In this document: positions 1-7,281 of the stretch, piece by piece
Layout of the letters: each line of letters begins with the position of its first letter
Position numbering within the stretch: the stretch's first letter is position 1
Assembly (NCBI GenBank): GCA_038106145.1
Contig: JAYODD010000020.1
Location: forward strand, 1 to 31,974
Source of the DNA: JBFJKD01 sp038106145
Lineage (GTDB): Bacteria; Pseudomonadota; Gammaproteobacteria; Pseudomonadales; Porticoccaceae
Direction of reading: 5' to 3'
Length of the DNA stretch: 31,974 bases
The notes under the pieces: model-generated
The model's database searches: none
Told to the model about the DNA's origin: nothing
Seen by the model: the letters and a program-made list of their open reading frames with translations, nothing else
Position numbers and translations under genes: made by a program

Positions 1-1493
1 TTGGCGGTGTTCATGTCGTGGGTGCGGCGCCGGTCGTCGCCGGTGTTTTTGCGCAACTCGATAAATTCCTCGACGTCGATATGCCAGGTTTCCAGATAGG
101 CACAGACCGCGCCCTTGCGCTTGCCCCCCTGGTTGACCGCGACGGCGGTGTCGTTGACCACTTTCAGAAAGGGCACCACCCCCTGGGACTTGCCGTTGGT
201 GCCCTTGATATAGGCGCCCAGACCGCGCACCGGGGTCCAGTCGTTGCCCAGGCCGCCCGCCCATTTGGAGAGCATGGCGTTGTCCTGAATGGCGCCGTAA
301 ATGCCCTTGAGGCTGTCCGGCACGGTGGTCAGATAGCAGCTCGACAGTTGCGGGCGCAGGGTGCCGGCATTGAACAGGGTCGGGGTGGAGCTCATGTAGT
401 CGAACGACGACAGCAGATTATAAAACTCGATGGCGCGGGCTTCGCGGTCGTCTTCGTTGACGGCCAGGCCCATGGCCACCCGCATAAAGAAGCACTGGGG
501 CAGCTCGAAGCGGGTGTCGTCGCAGTGCAGGAAGTAGCGGTCGTACAGGGTTTGCAACCCGAGGTAGGTGAATTGCAGATCCCGTTCCGGGTGAATGGCC
601 TGGCCCAGTTGATCGAGATTGAATTCCGCCAGCTCCGGCGCGATCAGCTCCAGCTCCACGCCGCGCCGAATGTAGGTGGACAACACCTGGGGATAGAGCT
701 GGACCATTTCGTGCTGGGTAGCCCGTTCCGCGGTGCCGAGAAAGGACAGCGCCTCGGCGCGCAGGCCGTCCATCAGCAAACGGGCGGTGGCGTAGGTGTA
801 ATTGGGTTCCTTTTCCACCAGGGTGCGGGCGGTGATAACCAGGGAGGTGTTGACGTCCTTCATGGAGACGCCGTCGTAGAGGTTGCGCAGGGCTTCCTTG
901 AGAATGGCGTCCACTTCGACGTCCTTCAGATCGGCACAGGCTTCGCTGACCACCGTGTGCAGGCGATCCATATCCAACGGGCCGCGGGTACCATCGTCAA
1001 AGGTGACTTCGATGTGGGTGTCGCTATATTCCGTGGGAAGGGGCGCCGGGTGCTCGGCCGCCCGCTCGCGGGAGCGTTCTTCGCGGTAGATAACGTAGGC
1101 GCGGGCGATGCGTTGCTCGCCGCTGCGCATCAACGCCAGCTCCACCTGGTCCTGAATATCCTCGATATGCACCGTGCCCCCGGAGGGCATGCGCCGTTTA
1201 AAGGTGTCGGTAACCTGCTGATTGAGGGCCGCCACGGTGTTGTGAATCCGTCCCGAGGCTGCTGCCGCCGCGCCTTCCACGGCGAGAAAGGCCTTGGTAA
1301 TGGCGACGGCGATTTTTGAATCGTCGTAGGGCACCACGGTGCCGTTGCGCTTGATGACCCGCAGTTTGCCGGGGGCGGTGGCACTTACCGTGCTGGCCCG
1401 GGCACTGAGGCTGGGGGCACCCTGGCGAGTATCCGGCTGGGTTGACTGTGTATCGGGATGGGCTGATGATCCGGTTTGTGTTGTGGGTTCCAT
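1..1493 (-). CDS. nrdA: Ribonucleoside-diphosphate reductase class I alpha subunit, N-terminal half (cut by window edge)
   Basis: This is the large catalytic subunit of class I ribonucleotide reductase, which converts ribonucleoside diphosphates to deoxyribonucleotides in the cytoplasm with a radical-bearing beta subunit (NrdB, not in the window). About 497 codons are visible and the C-terminal half lies beyond base 1. Residues about 43-140 form an ATP-cone (KLRVIKRNGTVVPYD, later VHIEDIQDQVE). Residues about 160-240 look like a second ATP-cone, as in the Pseudomonas aeruginosa enzyme. The catalytic barrel starts near residue 240. SSC at about 384-386 supplies the first redox-active cysteine (E. 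coli Cys225). The N-terminal 40 residues are a Ser/Thr/Gln-rich tail. The ATG at 1493 is the only plausible start, although its AGG ribosome-binding site is about 11 bases away. Assignment to class I is firm; subclass is inferred. Confidence 0.95.
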   Translation of the reverse strand, partial: MEPTTQTGSSAHPDTQSTQPDTRQGAPSLSARASTVSATAPGKLRVIKRNGTVVPYDDSKIAVAITKAFLAVEGAAAAASGRIHNTVAALNQQVTDTFKRRMPSGGTVHIEDIQDQVELALMRSGEQRIARAYVIYREERSRERAAEHPAPLPTEYSDTHIEVTFDDGTRGPLDMDRLHTVVSEACADLKDVEVDAILKEALRNLYDGVSMKDVNTSLVITARTLVEKEPNYTYATARLLMDGLRAEALSFLGTAERATQHEMVQLYPQVLSTYIRRGVELELIAPELAEFNLDQLGQAIHPERDLQFTYLGLQTLYDRYFLHCDDTRFELPQCFFMRVAMGLAVNEDDREARAIEFYNLLSSFDYMSSTPTLFNAGTLRPQLSSCYLTTVPDSLKGIYGAIQDNAMLSKWAGGLGNDWTPVRGLGAYIKGTNGKSQGVVPFLKVVNDTAVAVNQGGKRKGAVCAYLETWHIDVEEFIELRKNTGDDRRRTHDMNTA

Positions 1494-2075
1494 ACAAATA
1501 TTACCTGCTATATCAATCGTTTGTTGTTGTGTGGTGTGGCTGTGCGGTCGCTTTACGTCCGGTGGCAAAGTGCTCTGTTGTTATGTTGTGGTACCTTTTC
1601 CGGTGTTGCGTGGTCGTCAGACCCTGTGCGGCAGCGCGATAGAATATTCTGCTCGACTGCGTCATCATTTCCCGCTCTATCCGATTGTATTAGGTATAGT
1701 TTTCTAAACCCCAGATATAGTACCCAACCTCTCCAGTGGCACAAGATAGTGTGGATGAAAATGAATTGCAACACTATATGTATGAAAAAATGTGATCAAC
1801 CCCCGGCTCCCTGGTCGCGGTGAGCGAACCCTTACCGGGAGGGGCCTTGAGGCGTGGGTTCAGCCCCTTAAAGGCGGGGTGCGGGGAGGCAGGATTGGGG
1901 GTGGGGGAAAGATGGCGTACCCCGCACGTCGGGTCGGGTGGGGCGCGAGCATGAACTAAGATTATCGGCGATTGCCCGCGGTGGTCCGAGCCCACAGGGG
2001 AGCGACACGGCAGTGGGTGGTAATTTGATGGGGCGGCTCCCTGGATCGTTATTGCATAGCGCCCGCGTAGGGAGA
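1494..2075. other. Gene-free stretch upstream of nrdA
   Basis: No credible coding region is seen in these 582 bases. The half next to nrdA (about 1494-1800) is relatively AT-rich and would be a leader of about 245 bases if the promoter at 1743-1771 is used. The half next to the SDR gene (about 1800-2070) is strongly GC-rich with G-runs on the plus strand and several possible stems, for example CTCCC near 1809 with GGGAG near 1837. Short frames here lack ribosome-binding sites and protein-like composition. I do not recognise tRNA, RNase P RNA, tmRNA or a riboswitch. Confidence 0.6.
1739..1786 (-). promoter_or_regulatory. Putative nrdA promoter with two tandem NrdR boxes
   Basis: CACAAGATAGTGTG (1740-1753) matches 12 of 14 core positions of the NrdR box consensus ACACWATATATWGTGT. 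ACACTATATGTA (1771-1782) is a good half of a second box. Measured as 16-mers (1739-1754 and 1771-1786) the boxes start 32 bases apart, about three helical turns, the usual geometry for NrdR tandem boxes. On the minus strand a -35-like TTGCAA (plus 1766-1771) and a -10-like TATCTT (plus 1743-1748) have a 17-base spacer and overlap the boxes. This would place nrdA under repression by the ATP/dATP-sensing repressor NrdR. The box match is seen; the regulation is inferred. Confidence 0.6.
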
Positions 2076-2894
2076 TTATGCTCCGGTTTGTGGTTTGGTG
2101 GCGGTTGCCTGCTTTGCAAAGCGGCTGATCACCGGTAATTTTTTACGCAATGCTTTATCGACACGCTGGGGCATTAGCGCGTTGATGCGGGAAACCAGTC
2201 GTTCCCGCCAACCGAGCTGTGTGTCTGCCTGCTCGCGCTGAATGGCTTTGACGATGGCGGCGGCCACTGTGTCCGGTTTGTCGGTGGGAATTTTGAGGGC
2301 CCTGTTCAGATCGTCCACGGCGCCCGCGTTAAACGCGGTGCGGGTGGCGCGCGGCGCGACGTAGAGCACTTTTACCTGGGAGCCATCCAGTTCCCTGCGC
2401 AACGCCTCTGTAAAGCCGCGCAGGCCGAACTTGGTGGCGCTATAGGCCGCGAAGCCGGGAAAGGCAACACTGCCAAAGGTGGAGCCGATATTAACGATCA
2501 GACCCTGGTTTCTTTCGATTAACCCGGGCAGCAACGACCGCGTCAACAGCATGGGGGCGACCAGATTAGTCATCAGCAGGGCTTCCAGGTCGCTTTGACG
2601 CAGATTGCGAAACAGACCGAAGCGGTTGACTCCGGCGTTGTTGATCAGGATATCCAGCGGTCGGGCATATAAACGGCACGCCTCCACCAGGGCGTTGCGA
2701 CCGGTTTCGGTTGTGATATCCGCCACCAGCACCCGGTGTTCCCCCGGCAACTCGTTGCGCAGCGCGTTCAGTGCAGCCTGGTTGCGGCCGTTGAGTAGCA
2801 GGGTTGCGCCCGCGCTGGCCAGTTTTTTGGCCAGGGCGCGGCCAATGCCGCCCCCGGCACCGGTCAGCAATACCACTTTGTTTTTCAACTCCAT
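2076..2894 (-). CDS. SDR-family NAD(P)-dependent oxidoreductase
   Basis: This is a classical short-chain dehydrogenase/reductase of 272 residues that interconverts an alcohol and a ketone with NAD(P)H. It has the Rossmann cofactor motif TGAGGGIG (11-18), the NNAG motif (85-88), catalytic Ser138 in NIGSTFGS and the YxxxK pair Tyr151/Lys155. The C-terminal 60 residues are basic and helical, as in SDRs acting on lipid-like substrates. The start at 2894 is chosen because AGGGG sits 7 bases before it. An ATG two codons upstream (2900) is too close to that site. The gene is divergent from a Baeyer-Villiger-type monooxygenase, so supply or removal of that enzyme's ketone or alcohol is plausible, but the substrate cannot be told from sequence. 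Confidence 0.88.
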   Translation of the reverse strand: MELKNKVVLLTGAGGGIGRALAKKLASAGATLLLNGRNQAALNALRNELPGEHRVLVADITTETGRNALVEACRLYARPLDILINNAGVNRFGLFRNLRQSDLEALLMTNLVAPMLLTRSLLPGLIERNQGLIVNIGSTFGSVAFPGFAAYSATKFGLRGFTEALRRELDGSQVKVLYVAPRATRTAFNAGAVDDLNRALKIPTDKPDTVAAAIVKAIQREQADTQLGWRERLVSRINALMPQRVDKALRKKLPVISRFAKQATATKPQTGA

Positions 2895-3217
2895 GTGCAT
2901 ACCCCTGACGTTGGCCCCGGTCCATATACAATGACAGGGAACGAGATATGGCGCCACACAAACCATAGTTTACCCGTGCGACAATGGTTCCGAGTCTGCG
3001 GTTTAAGCACCGTGGTTCGCCCGGGTCCCCGGCCTAGCGGTGGTTAACGTCCCGGGGCGCTCATGACACATATCAATTGTTTATTTAATTGTGCATGCTC
3101 GACAGCGCAGGACAGGGCGTGCGGTGCCGATTTCGAGATAGACTTTCCCACTGCACAATCAATTGCTCAACAGGGTTTTTACCCCACGCACTCAACCGAA
3201 AACAAACAGGAGTATTC
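2895..3217. promoter_or_regulatory. Divergent promoter region between the SDR and monooxygenase genes, with repeats
   Basis: This 323-base intergenic region should carry both promoters. Its AT-rich right part holds paired repeats. ATTGTGCA (3088-3095) is the exact inverse of TGCACAAT (3152-3159). ATCAATTG occurs as a direct repeat at 3072-3079 and 3158-3165, and CAATT/AATTG forms a short dyad at about 3074-3091. Such spaced copies suggest operator sites for a dimeric regulator, but no regulator gene lies next to them. I see no clear -35/-10 pair and no coding sequence with a usable start. Confidence 0.4.
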
Positions 3218-4720
3218 ATGGGCAGTCAAGGCCAGTATGAACAGGTAACTTCCAGTTGGGCGAAAGAGCAGCGCCAGCCGCGCATCGCCATTGTCGGCGC
3301 GGGGTTGTCGGGGATCGGCGCCGTGATCAAATTACGGGAAGCCGGTTACACCGATCTGGTGGTCTATGAGAAGGCGGACAGAATTGGCGGGACCTGGCGG
3401 GATAATCATTACCCCGGGCTGTCCTGCGATGTTCCCTCCTACTGGTATTCCTACTCGTTTGAACCAAATTCCGACTGGACCCATCGCTTTTCCTACGGGC
3501 CGGAAATTCTGCGCTACATCGACCACGTTGCCGAAAAATACGATGTTATGTCCGTGGTGCGGTTAAATAGCCCGGTAACCGAGCTGAAATACCTCGGTCC
3601 AAAGTGGCAGCTACAGGCGGAGGGTCACGCGCCGCAGTTGTACGACTTCGTGATTTCCGCCACCGGAATATTGCATCACCCCGCCTATCCCGACATTCCC
3701 GGGCTGGAGTCGTTTCAGGGTCCAATGTTTCATACCGCACGCTGGAATGATGCGGTGTCCCTCGCCGGCAAACGGGTGGGCATTATCGGCACCGGTTCCA
3801 CGGCGGCGCAAATTGTCGGTGAGATAACAAAAAATGTGGGGCATATGACGGTGTTTCAACGCACACCCCACTGGATGGCGCCCCTCCCGCAGAAAAAATA
3901 CAGCGCGGCCTGGAAAGGGTTTTTACGCACTTTTCCGCAATTGCACAGGGTGCTCGCCTGGTTTTACAAACGCCTGATGCTCACCACGTTTGCCAAGGCC
4001 ACGGTGGGCGATGTGACGCAACAACAAAAAATTGAAAAGGCCTGTCTCAAAGCTCTGGCCAAGGGGGTGCCTGACCCCGAGTTGCGGGCCAAGCTGACCC
4101 CGAGCTACAAGGCGACCTGCAAACGCCTGATTTTCTGCTCGGATTTCTACCCGGCGATTAGTCGCGACAATGCGCAGCTGGTGACAGAAAGTATACAGGC
4201 GATAGAACCGCGGGGAGTGCGCACCAACGACGGCCGTTTGCACGAACTGGATGTGCTGGTGCTGGCTACCGGCTTCAGGGTGTCGGATTTTATGCTGCCG
4301 GCGAAAGTGTATGGCGAGGACAACGTTGAATTGAGCGCAATGTGGGACGGCGCACCGCGCGCGCACCGGGCCATGGCGATACCCGGATTTCCCAACTTCT
4401 GGATGCTGGAAGGGCCGACGGGGCCGGTGGGTAACCTGTCGCTAATTTCCATTACCGAAGTGCAGATTGGCTATATGATTCAGTGCCTGAACAAGATCAA
4501 GGCCGAAAAATCGTCCGGTATCGTGGTTAAAAAGGCGGCGTTTGACGCGTTCAACAAAGCCATGTTCGCGGCGGTTGGCAACACCATATGGGCTTCGGGG
4601 GGATGCGATAGCTGGTATATCGATAAAACCGGTAAACCCAATCTGTATCCCTGGCACCCGAGCCGCTTTTACCGGGAGATGGAGACCCCGGACTTTTCCG
4701 AATACGAACTGCTGAGCTAA
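3218..4720 (+). CDS. Flavin-containing monooxygenase, Baeyer-Villiger type
   Basis: This 500-residue FAD- and NADPH-dependent monooxygenase probably inserts oxygen next to a ketone, or oxygenates another hydrophobic substrate, in the cytoplasm. The FAD-binding GAGLSG lies at 27-32. The GGTWRDNHYPGLSCDVPS segment (57-74) is typical of the class. The fingerprint FQGPMFHTARW (166-176) fits the Baeyer-Villiger FxGxxxHxxxW motif, except that Asn177 replaces the usual Pro/Asp. The NADPH-binding GTGSTA is at 191-196, and an ATGF motif occurs near residue 390. The start at 3218 is supported by AGGAG five bases upstream; the longer in-frame extension reads poorly. It is divergent from an SDR, a common pairing in alicyclic or steroid ketone metabolism. 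An AlmA-like alkane monooxygenase is an alternative but fits less well. Confidence 0.88.
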   Translation: MGSQGQYEQVTSSWAKEQRQPRIAIVGAGLSGIGAVIKLREAGYTDLVVYEKADRIGGTWRDNHYPGLSCDVPSYWYSYSFEPNSDWTHRFSYGPEILRYIDHVAEKYDVMSVVRLNSPVTELKYLGPKWQLQAEGHAPQLYDFVISATGILHHPAYPDIPGLESFQGPMFHTARWNDAVSLAGKRVGIIGTGSTAAQIVGEITKNVGHMTVFQRTPHWMAPLPQKKYSAAWKGFLRTFPQLHRVLAWFYKRLMLTTFAKATVGDVTQQQKIEKACLKALAKGVPDPELRAKLTPSYKATCKRLIFCSDFYPAISRDNAQLVTESIQAIEPRGVRTNDGRLHELDVLVLATGFRVSDFMLPAKVYGEDNVELSAMWDGAPRAHRAMAIPGFPNFWMLEGPTGPVGNLSLISITEVQIGYMIQCLNKIKAEKSSGIVVKKAAFDAFNKAMFAAVGNTIWASGGCDSWYIDKTGKPNLYPWHPSRFYREMETPDFSEYELLS

Positions 4721-4744
4721 GGAAAGGAAAAGCGCAGGGGGGAG

Positions 4745-4966
4745 CTAACAGCCGCGGGTCACCACCGGCGCGTCGTCCTGTAGTGACTCCACCAGATATT
4801 CCAGTTCGCGGGCGACGTCGGCGCGGTCGCGGTAGGTCAGATATTGCTCCACAACCGCCTGAATCAGCGCTCTACCCATGGCGTCCGCATCCGTGGTGGG
4901 GCGCTTCCGGGCTTCTTCCAGGGTTTGCGCCACCACGGTTCTGGCGTAACTGGACTCGCCCGACAT
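4745..4966 (-). CDS. Small hypothetical protein
   Basis: I do not recognise this 73-residue protein. It is charged, predicted mostly helical, with no signal peptide or membrane segment. It ends in a short tail with a C-terminal cysteine. The start at 4966 is chosen because AAGGGG lies about four bases upstream; an ATG at 4984 would add six residues but lacks a ribosome-binding site. It points toward the monooxygenase gene and its stop lies 24 bases from that gene's stop. It lies downstream of the desaturase-like gene on the same strand and might share its transcript. It is judged real on composition and start signal, not on homology. Confidence 0.55.
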   Translation of the reverse strand: MSGESSYARTVVAQTLEEARKRPTTDADAMGRALIQAVVEQYLTYRDRADVARELEYLVESLQDDAPVVTRGC

Positions 4967-5117
4967 CTTGCCCCTTCCCGTCATGGTGTTAACAGTTTGT
5001 TGGTGACAGACATTAGCCGACGACTGCGGCGATGTTTTTGATAACGATCAACCGACGTCAATTTACTCGCAGGGCCTTAAGTGTGTAATTTGCCGGCATA
5101 TGGTTAGACGTGTCGAG

Positions 5118-5145
5118 CTGCCGGTCGGTCGCGCCACTCCGGCAG
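5118..5145. terminator. Hairpin after the desaturase stop codon
   Basis: CTGCCGG (5118-5124) pairs with CCGGCAG (5139-5145) around a 14-base loop, just past the desaturase-like stop codon. No T-run follows on the minus strand, so it is at best a weak or Rho-assisted terminator or an RNA-stabilising stem. Confidence 0.3.
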
Positions 5146-5151
5146 TTTGAA

Positions 5152-6060
5152 TCAGGTGGCTGCCTGATCGTGGAAATGCCGGTGGGATTCCATATTGGCG
5201 GGTTCCAGGCCAAATGCGGTTTGTATACTGAGATTGTGCCGGTTCAATTCGTCGTACTTCAAATACCAGACCCTGTGCATTTTATAGAACGGTATGGCCG
5301 GATGCAGATGGTGGATAAGATGGTAGTTTTGATAAACCAGCAGCGGTGTCAGCAGCCATTCCCAGCCCATGCGCATGGTGGTTGCCATGTAGGGGTTTTC
5401 CTGCTGGCTGACCATGGCGGGGTGATGGGGCAGAATCACAAATACCACGGCAATCATAAACAGGGCAATGCGGGTGGGGATGAACCACAGCATTAACAAT
5501 TCGTATCCGAAACCGGTAACCAGCGCGGTGATGAATACCGCGACCAGAAGGCTGTAAAAAATGATGAGGGCCCTGGCGTGTTTCTTCATCACTTTTTTAC
5601 CATGTTTTAAAAAGTAATAGATGTAATAGCCGTCAAAACAGGACCAGCGGATCGGCACCTGCCACCACTTCGACTGGTGTTCATAAATGTCTGGATCCTG
5701 TTGACCGTTGGCGTGAATATGGTGCTGGTTGTGCACCCAGCGTAGCAGCACCATCGGTGCGTAGGGAAAAAGAAATACCAGTGCAATCGAACCAATTCCC
5801 TCGTTGAGCAGCGGGTTGCTGGAAAGGGAACAATGGGCGCTATCGTGGATAACGCTGAACAGGCAATAACTGAGCAGGCCGTTGATAATACTGCCTGTCC
5901 ACAGCTCAATCGTACCGTTGAGCGCGTAGTGCCAGGTGGCCACCATGCCGGCGATAACCGCCACAAAAATCAATGTGGTCGGCACGGCCAGTCTGGGGGC
6001 CTGCAGGTAGGATTGAAATAAGGCTTCACTGTTGCGGGCGGTGGGTGATTGCGTGCTCAT
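5152..6060 (-). CDS. Membrane fatty acid desaturase-family protein
   Basis: This is a 302-residue integral membrane di-iron enzyme of the fatty acid desaturase/hydroxylase superfamily. It has the three histidine boxes HDSAH (72-76), HNQHH (110-114) and HLIHH (247-251), and an extra HH pair at 212-213. Hydrophobic stretches at about 25-48, 55-72, 88-108, 165-185 and 188-212 leave the histidines on one face of the membrane. The family introduces double bonds or hydroxyl groups into acyl chains or carotenoid rings. Acyl desaturation is the likeliest role, but a carotenoid ketolase/hydroxylase-like activity cannot be excluded. The start at 6060 has GGAGA six bases upstream. The upstream in-frame extension to 6195 has no ribosome-binding site and is rejected. 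Confidence 0.82.
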   Translation of the reverse strand: MSTQSPTARNSEALFQSYLQAPRLAVPTTLIFVAVIAGMVATWHYALNGTIELWTGSIINGLLSYCLFSVIHDSAHCSLSSNPLLNEGIGSIALVFLFPYAPMVLLRWVHNQHHIHANGQQDPDIYEHQSKWWQVPIRWSCFDGYYIYYFLKHGKKVMKKHARALIIFYSLLVAVFITALVTGFGYELLMLWFIPTRIALFMIAVVFVILPHHPAMVSQQENPYMATTMRMGWEWLLTPLLVYQNYHLIHHLHPAIPFYKMHRVWYLKYDELNRHNLSIQTAFGLEPANMESHRHFHDQAAT

Positions 6061-6177
6061 TTTTTCTCCAGAAAAAGCCGGCAAGCTATTAAACAGGATA
6101 AAATATGTCGGATAACGCCTGTTGGGGTGCAGGATCAAATAGCACCAGTGGCTTGTCAAGGCATACACAGGGACTTC

Positions 6178-6195
6178 TTGATCTACCCCAATCAA
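6178..6195. promoter_or_regulatory. Dyad upstream of the desaturase gene, possible operator
   Basis: TTGATCTACCCCAATCAA is a TTGAT/ATCAA dyad with an 8-base centre, about 118 bases before the desaturase start. A related sequence, TTGGGGTGCAGGATCAA, lies at about 6122-6138 in inverted orientation. The spacing is wrong for FNR (4 bases). No regulator is assigned. Confidence 0.2.
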
Positions 6196-6304
6196 ATACG
6201 CCGGGTTATGGGGAATAAAACCACTGTAACCTGATTCCGCCTTGCACCCGAATCATTTGCGGGGGGAATTTCGGTGTTTGCCAGCGCATATAAATTCGCG
6301 GTTG

Positions 6305-6339
6305 TCGAGAGTCTACGTCGGGGCTGCGGTAGCTCTCGA
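6305..6339 (-). terminator. Stem-loop directly after argF
   Basis: TCGAGAG then CTAC (6305-6316, with one bulged T) pairs with GTAG-CTCTCGA (6329-6339), giving an 11-pair stem that begins one base past the argF stop codon. There is no T-run on the minus strand, so this is a terminator-like or 3'-protective hairpin rather than a canonical intrinsic terminator. Confidence 0.4.
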
Positions 6340-7251
6340 TTACCTTTGCGCAAGTAAAAACAGGATCAGCGCTTTCTGGGCGTGCAGGCGGTTCTCTGCT
6401 TCGTCCCAGACCACGGAATAGCGGGCGTCCTCAAGTAGCTCGGCACTGACTTCCAGGCCCCGATAGGCGGGCAGGCAGTGCATAAACAGCGCGTCGGGAT
6501 CCGCATGCGCCATTAGTGCATGGTTCACCTGAAAGCCGGCAAAAGCGTCGAGCCGTTTTTGTTTTTCGTCTTCCTGTCCCATCGAAGCCCAGGTATCCGT
6601 AACCACCAGATGGGCGTTGGCGGCGGCGGCTTTGGGGTCCCGGGTAACAGTTACACAGTCGCTGTTGGCGGCCACCAGTTGCGGGTCGGGGTCGTAGCCG
6701 ACGGGGCAGGCGATGTTGAGATGAAAGCCGAGCAGGGCGGCGGCGTCGATGTAGGAGTGGCACATATTGTTGCCATCCCCGATCCAGGCCACCGTCTGGC
6801 CGCGCAGTTCGCCCCGATGTTCGACATAGGTCTGAATATCCGCCAGCAACTGACAGGGGTGGTGATCGTCCGTCAGGGCGTTAATTACGGGTACCTGGGA
6901 GTGCCGGGCAAAGGTTTCCAGTTTTGCGTGTTCGAAAGTGCGCATGCAAATAATATCGACCATGCGCGAAATGACCCGCGCGGTGTCTTCGACGGGTTCA
7001 CCGCGACCGAGTTGCGTGTCCGCGGGAGATAAAAACAGTGCGGAACCTCCCATTTGCGCCATGCCCGCTTCAAAGGACACGCGGGTGCGCGTGGAGGATT
7101 TTTCGAAAATCATGCCCAGCACTTTGCCCGTCAGGGATGCGTCTTCAGCGTGGTTGCGGTGGACGGCTTTGAGCTCAATCGCGCGCTCAATAATGCCGCT
7201 CAGCTCGGTAGTGGAAAGATCGCGAAGGGTGAGAAAATGTCTCGGCGCCAT
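6340..7251 (-). CDS. argF: Ornithine carbamoyltransferase
   Basis: It forms citrulline from ornithine and carbamoyl phosphate, the sixth step of arginine synthesis, in the cytoplasm. The 303-residue protein has the carbamoyl-phosphate loop STRTR (53-57), HPCQ (131-134) and the ornithine-side HCLP motif (258-261). Its length is normal for the anabolic enzyme. It begins 30 bases after the argD stop on the same strand, so argD-argF form an operon. That context favours the biosynthetic form over the catabolic ArcB type. A strong stem-loop follows the stop codon. The reductive partner argG is 4 kb away on the other strand. Confidence 0.96.
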   Translation of the reverse strand: MAPRHFLTLRDLSTTELSGIIERAIELKAVHRNHAEDASLTGKVLGMIFEKSSTRTRVSFEAGMAQMGGSALFLSPADTQLGRGEPVEDTARVISRMVDIICMRTFEHAKLETFARHSQVPVINALTDDHHPCQLLADIQTYVEHRGELRGQTVAWIGDGNNMCHSYIDAAALLGFHLNIACPVGYDPDPQLVAANSDCVTVTRDPKAAAANAHLVVTDTWASMGQEDEKQKRLDAFAGFQVNHALMAHADPDALFMHCLPAYRGLEVSAELLEDARYSVVWDEAENRLHAQKALILFLLAQR

Positions 7252-7281
7252 AGGGGACTCCCGGGAAATCGACCAGTGGAT

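Noticed and set aside
18..1319. Long open frame antisense to nrdA
   Set aside because: It is a complement-frame shadow of a well-conserved NrdA reading frame, a common effect in GC-rich genes, with no ribosome-binding site or family features.
1774..2138. Several short frames upstream of nrdA
   Set aside because: Proline/arginine-rich translations typical of GC-rich non-coding DNA, no ribosome-binding sites, and they overlap each other on both strands.
6178..6195. TTGAT/ATCAA dyad as an FNR site before the desaturase
   Set aside because: The half-sites are 8 bases apart; FNR needs 4. Kept only as a low-confidence dyad.
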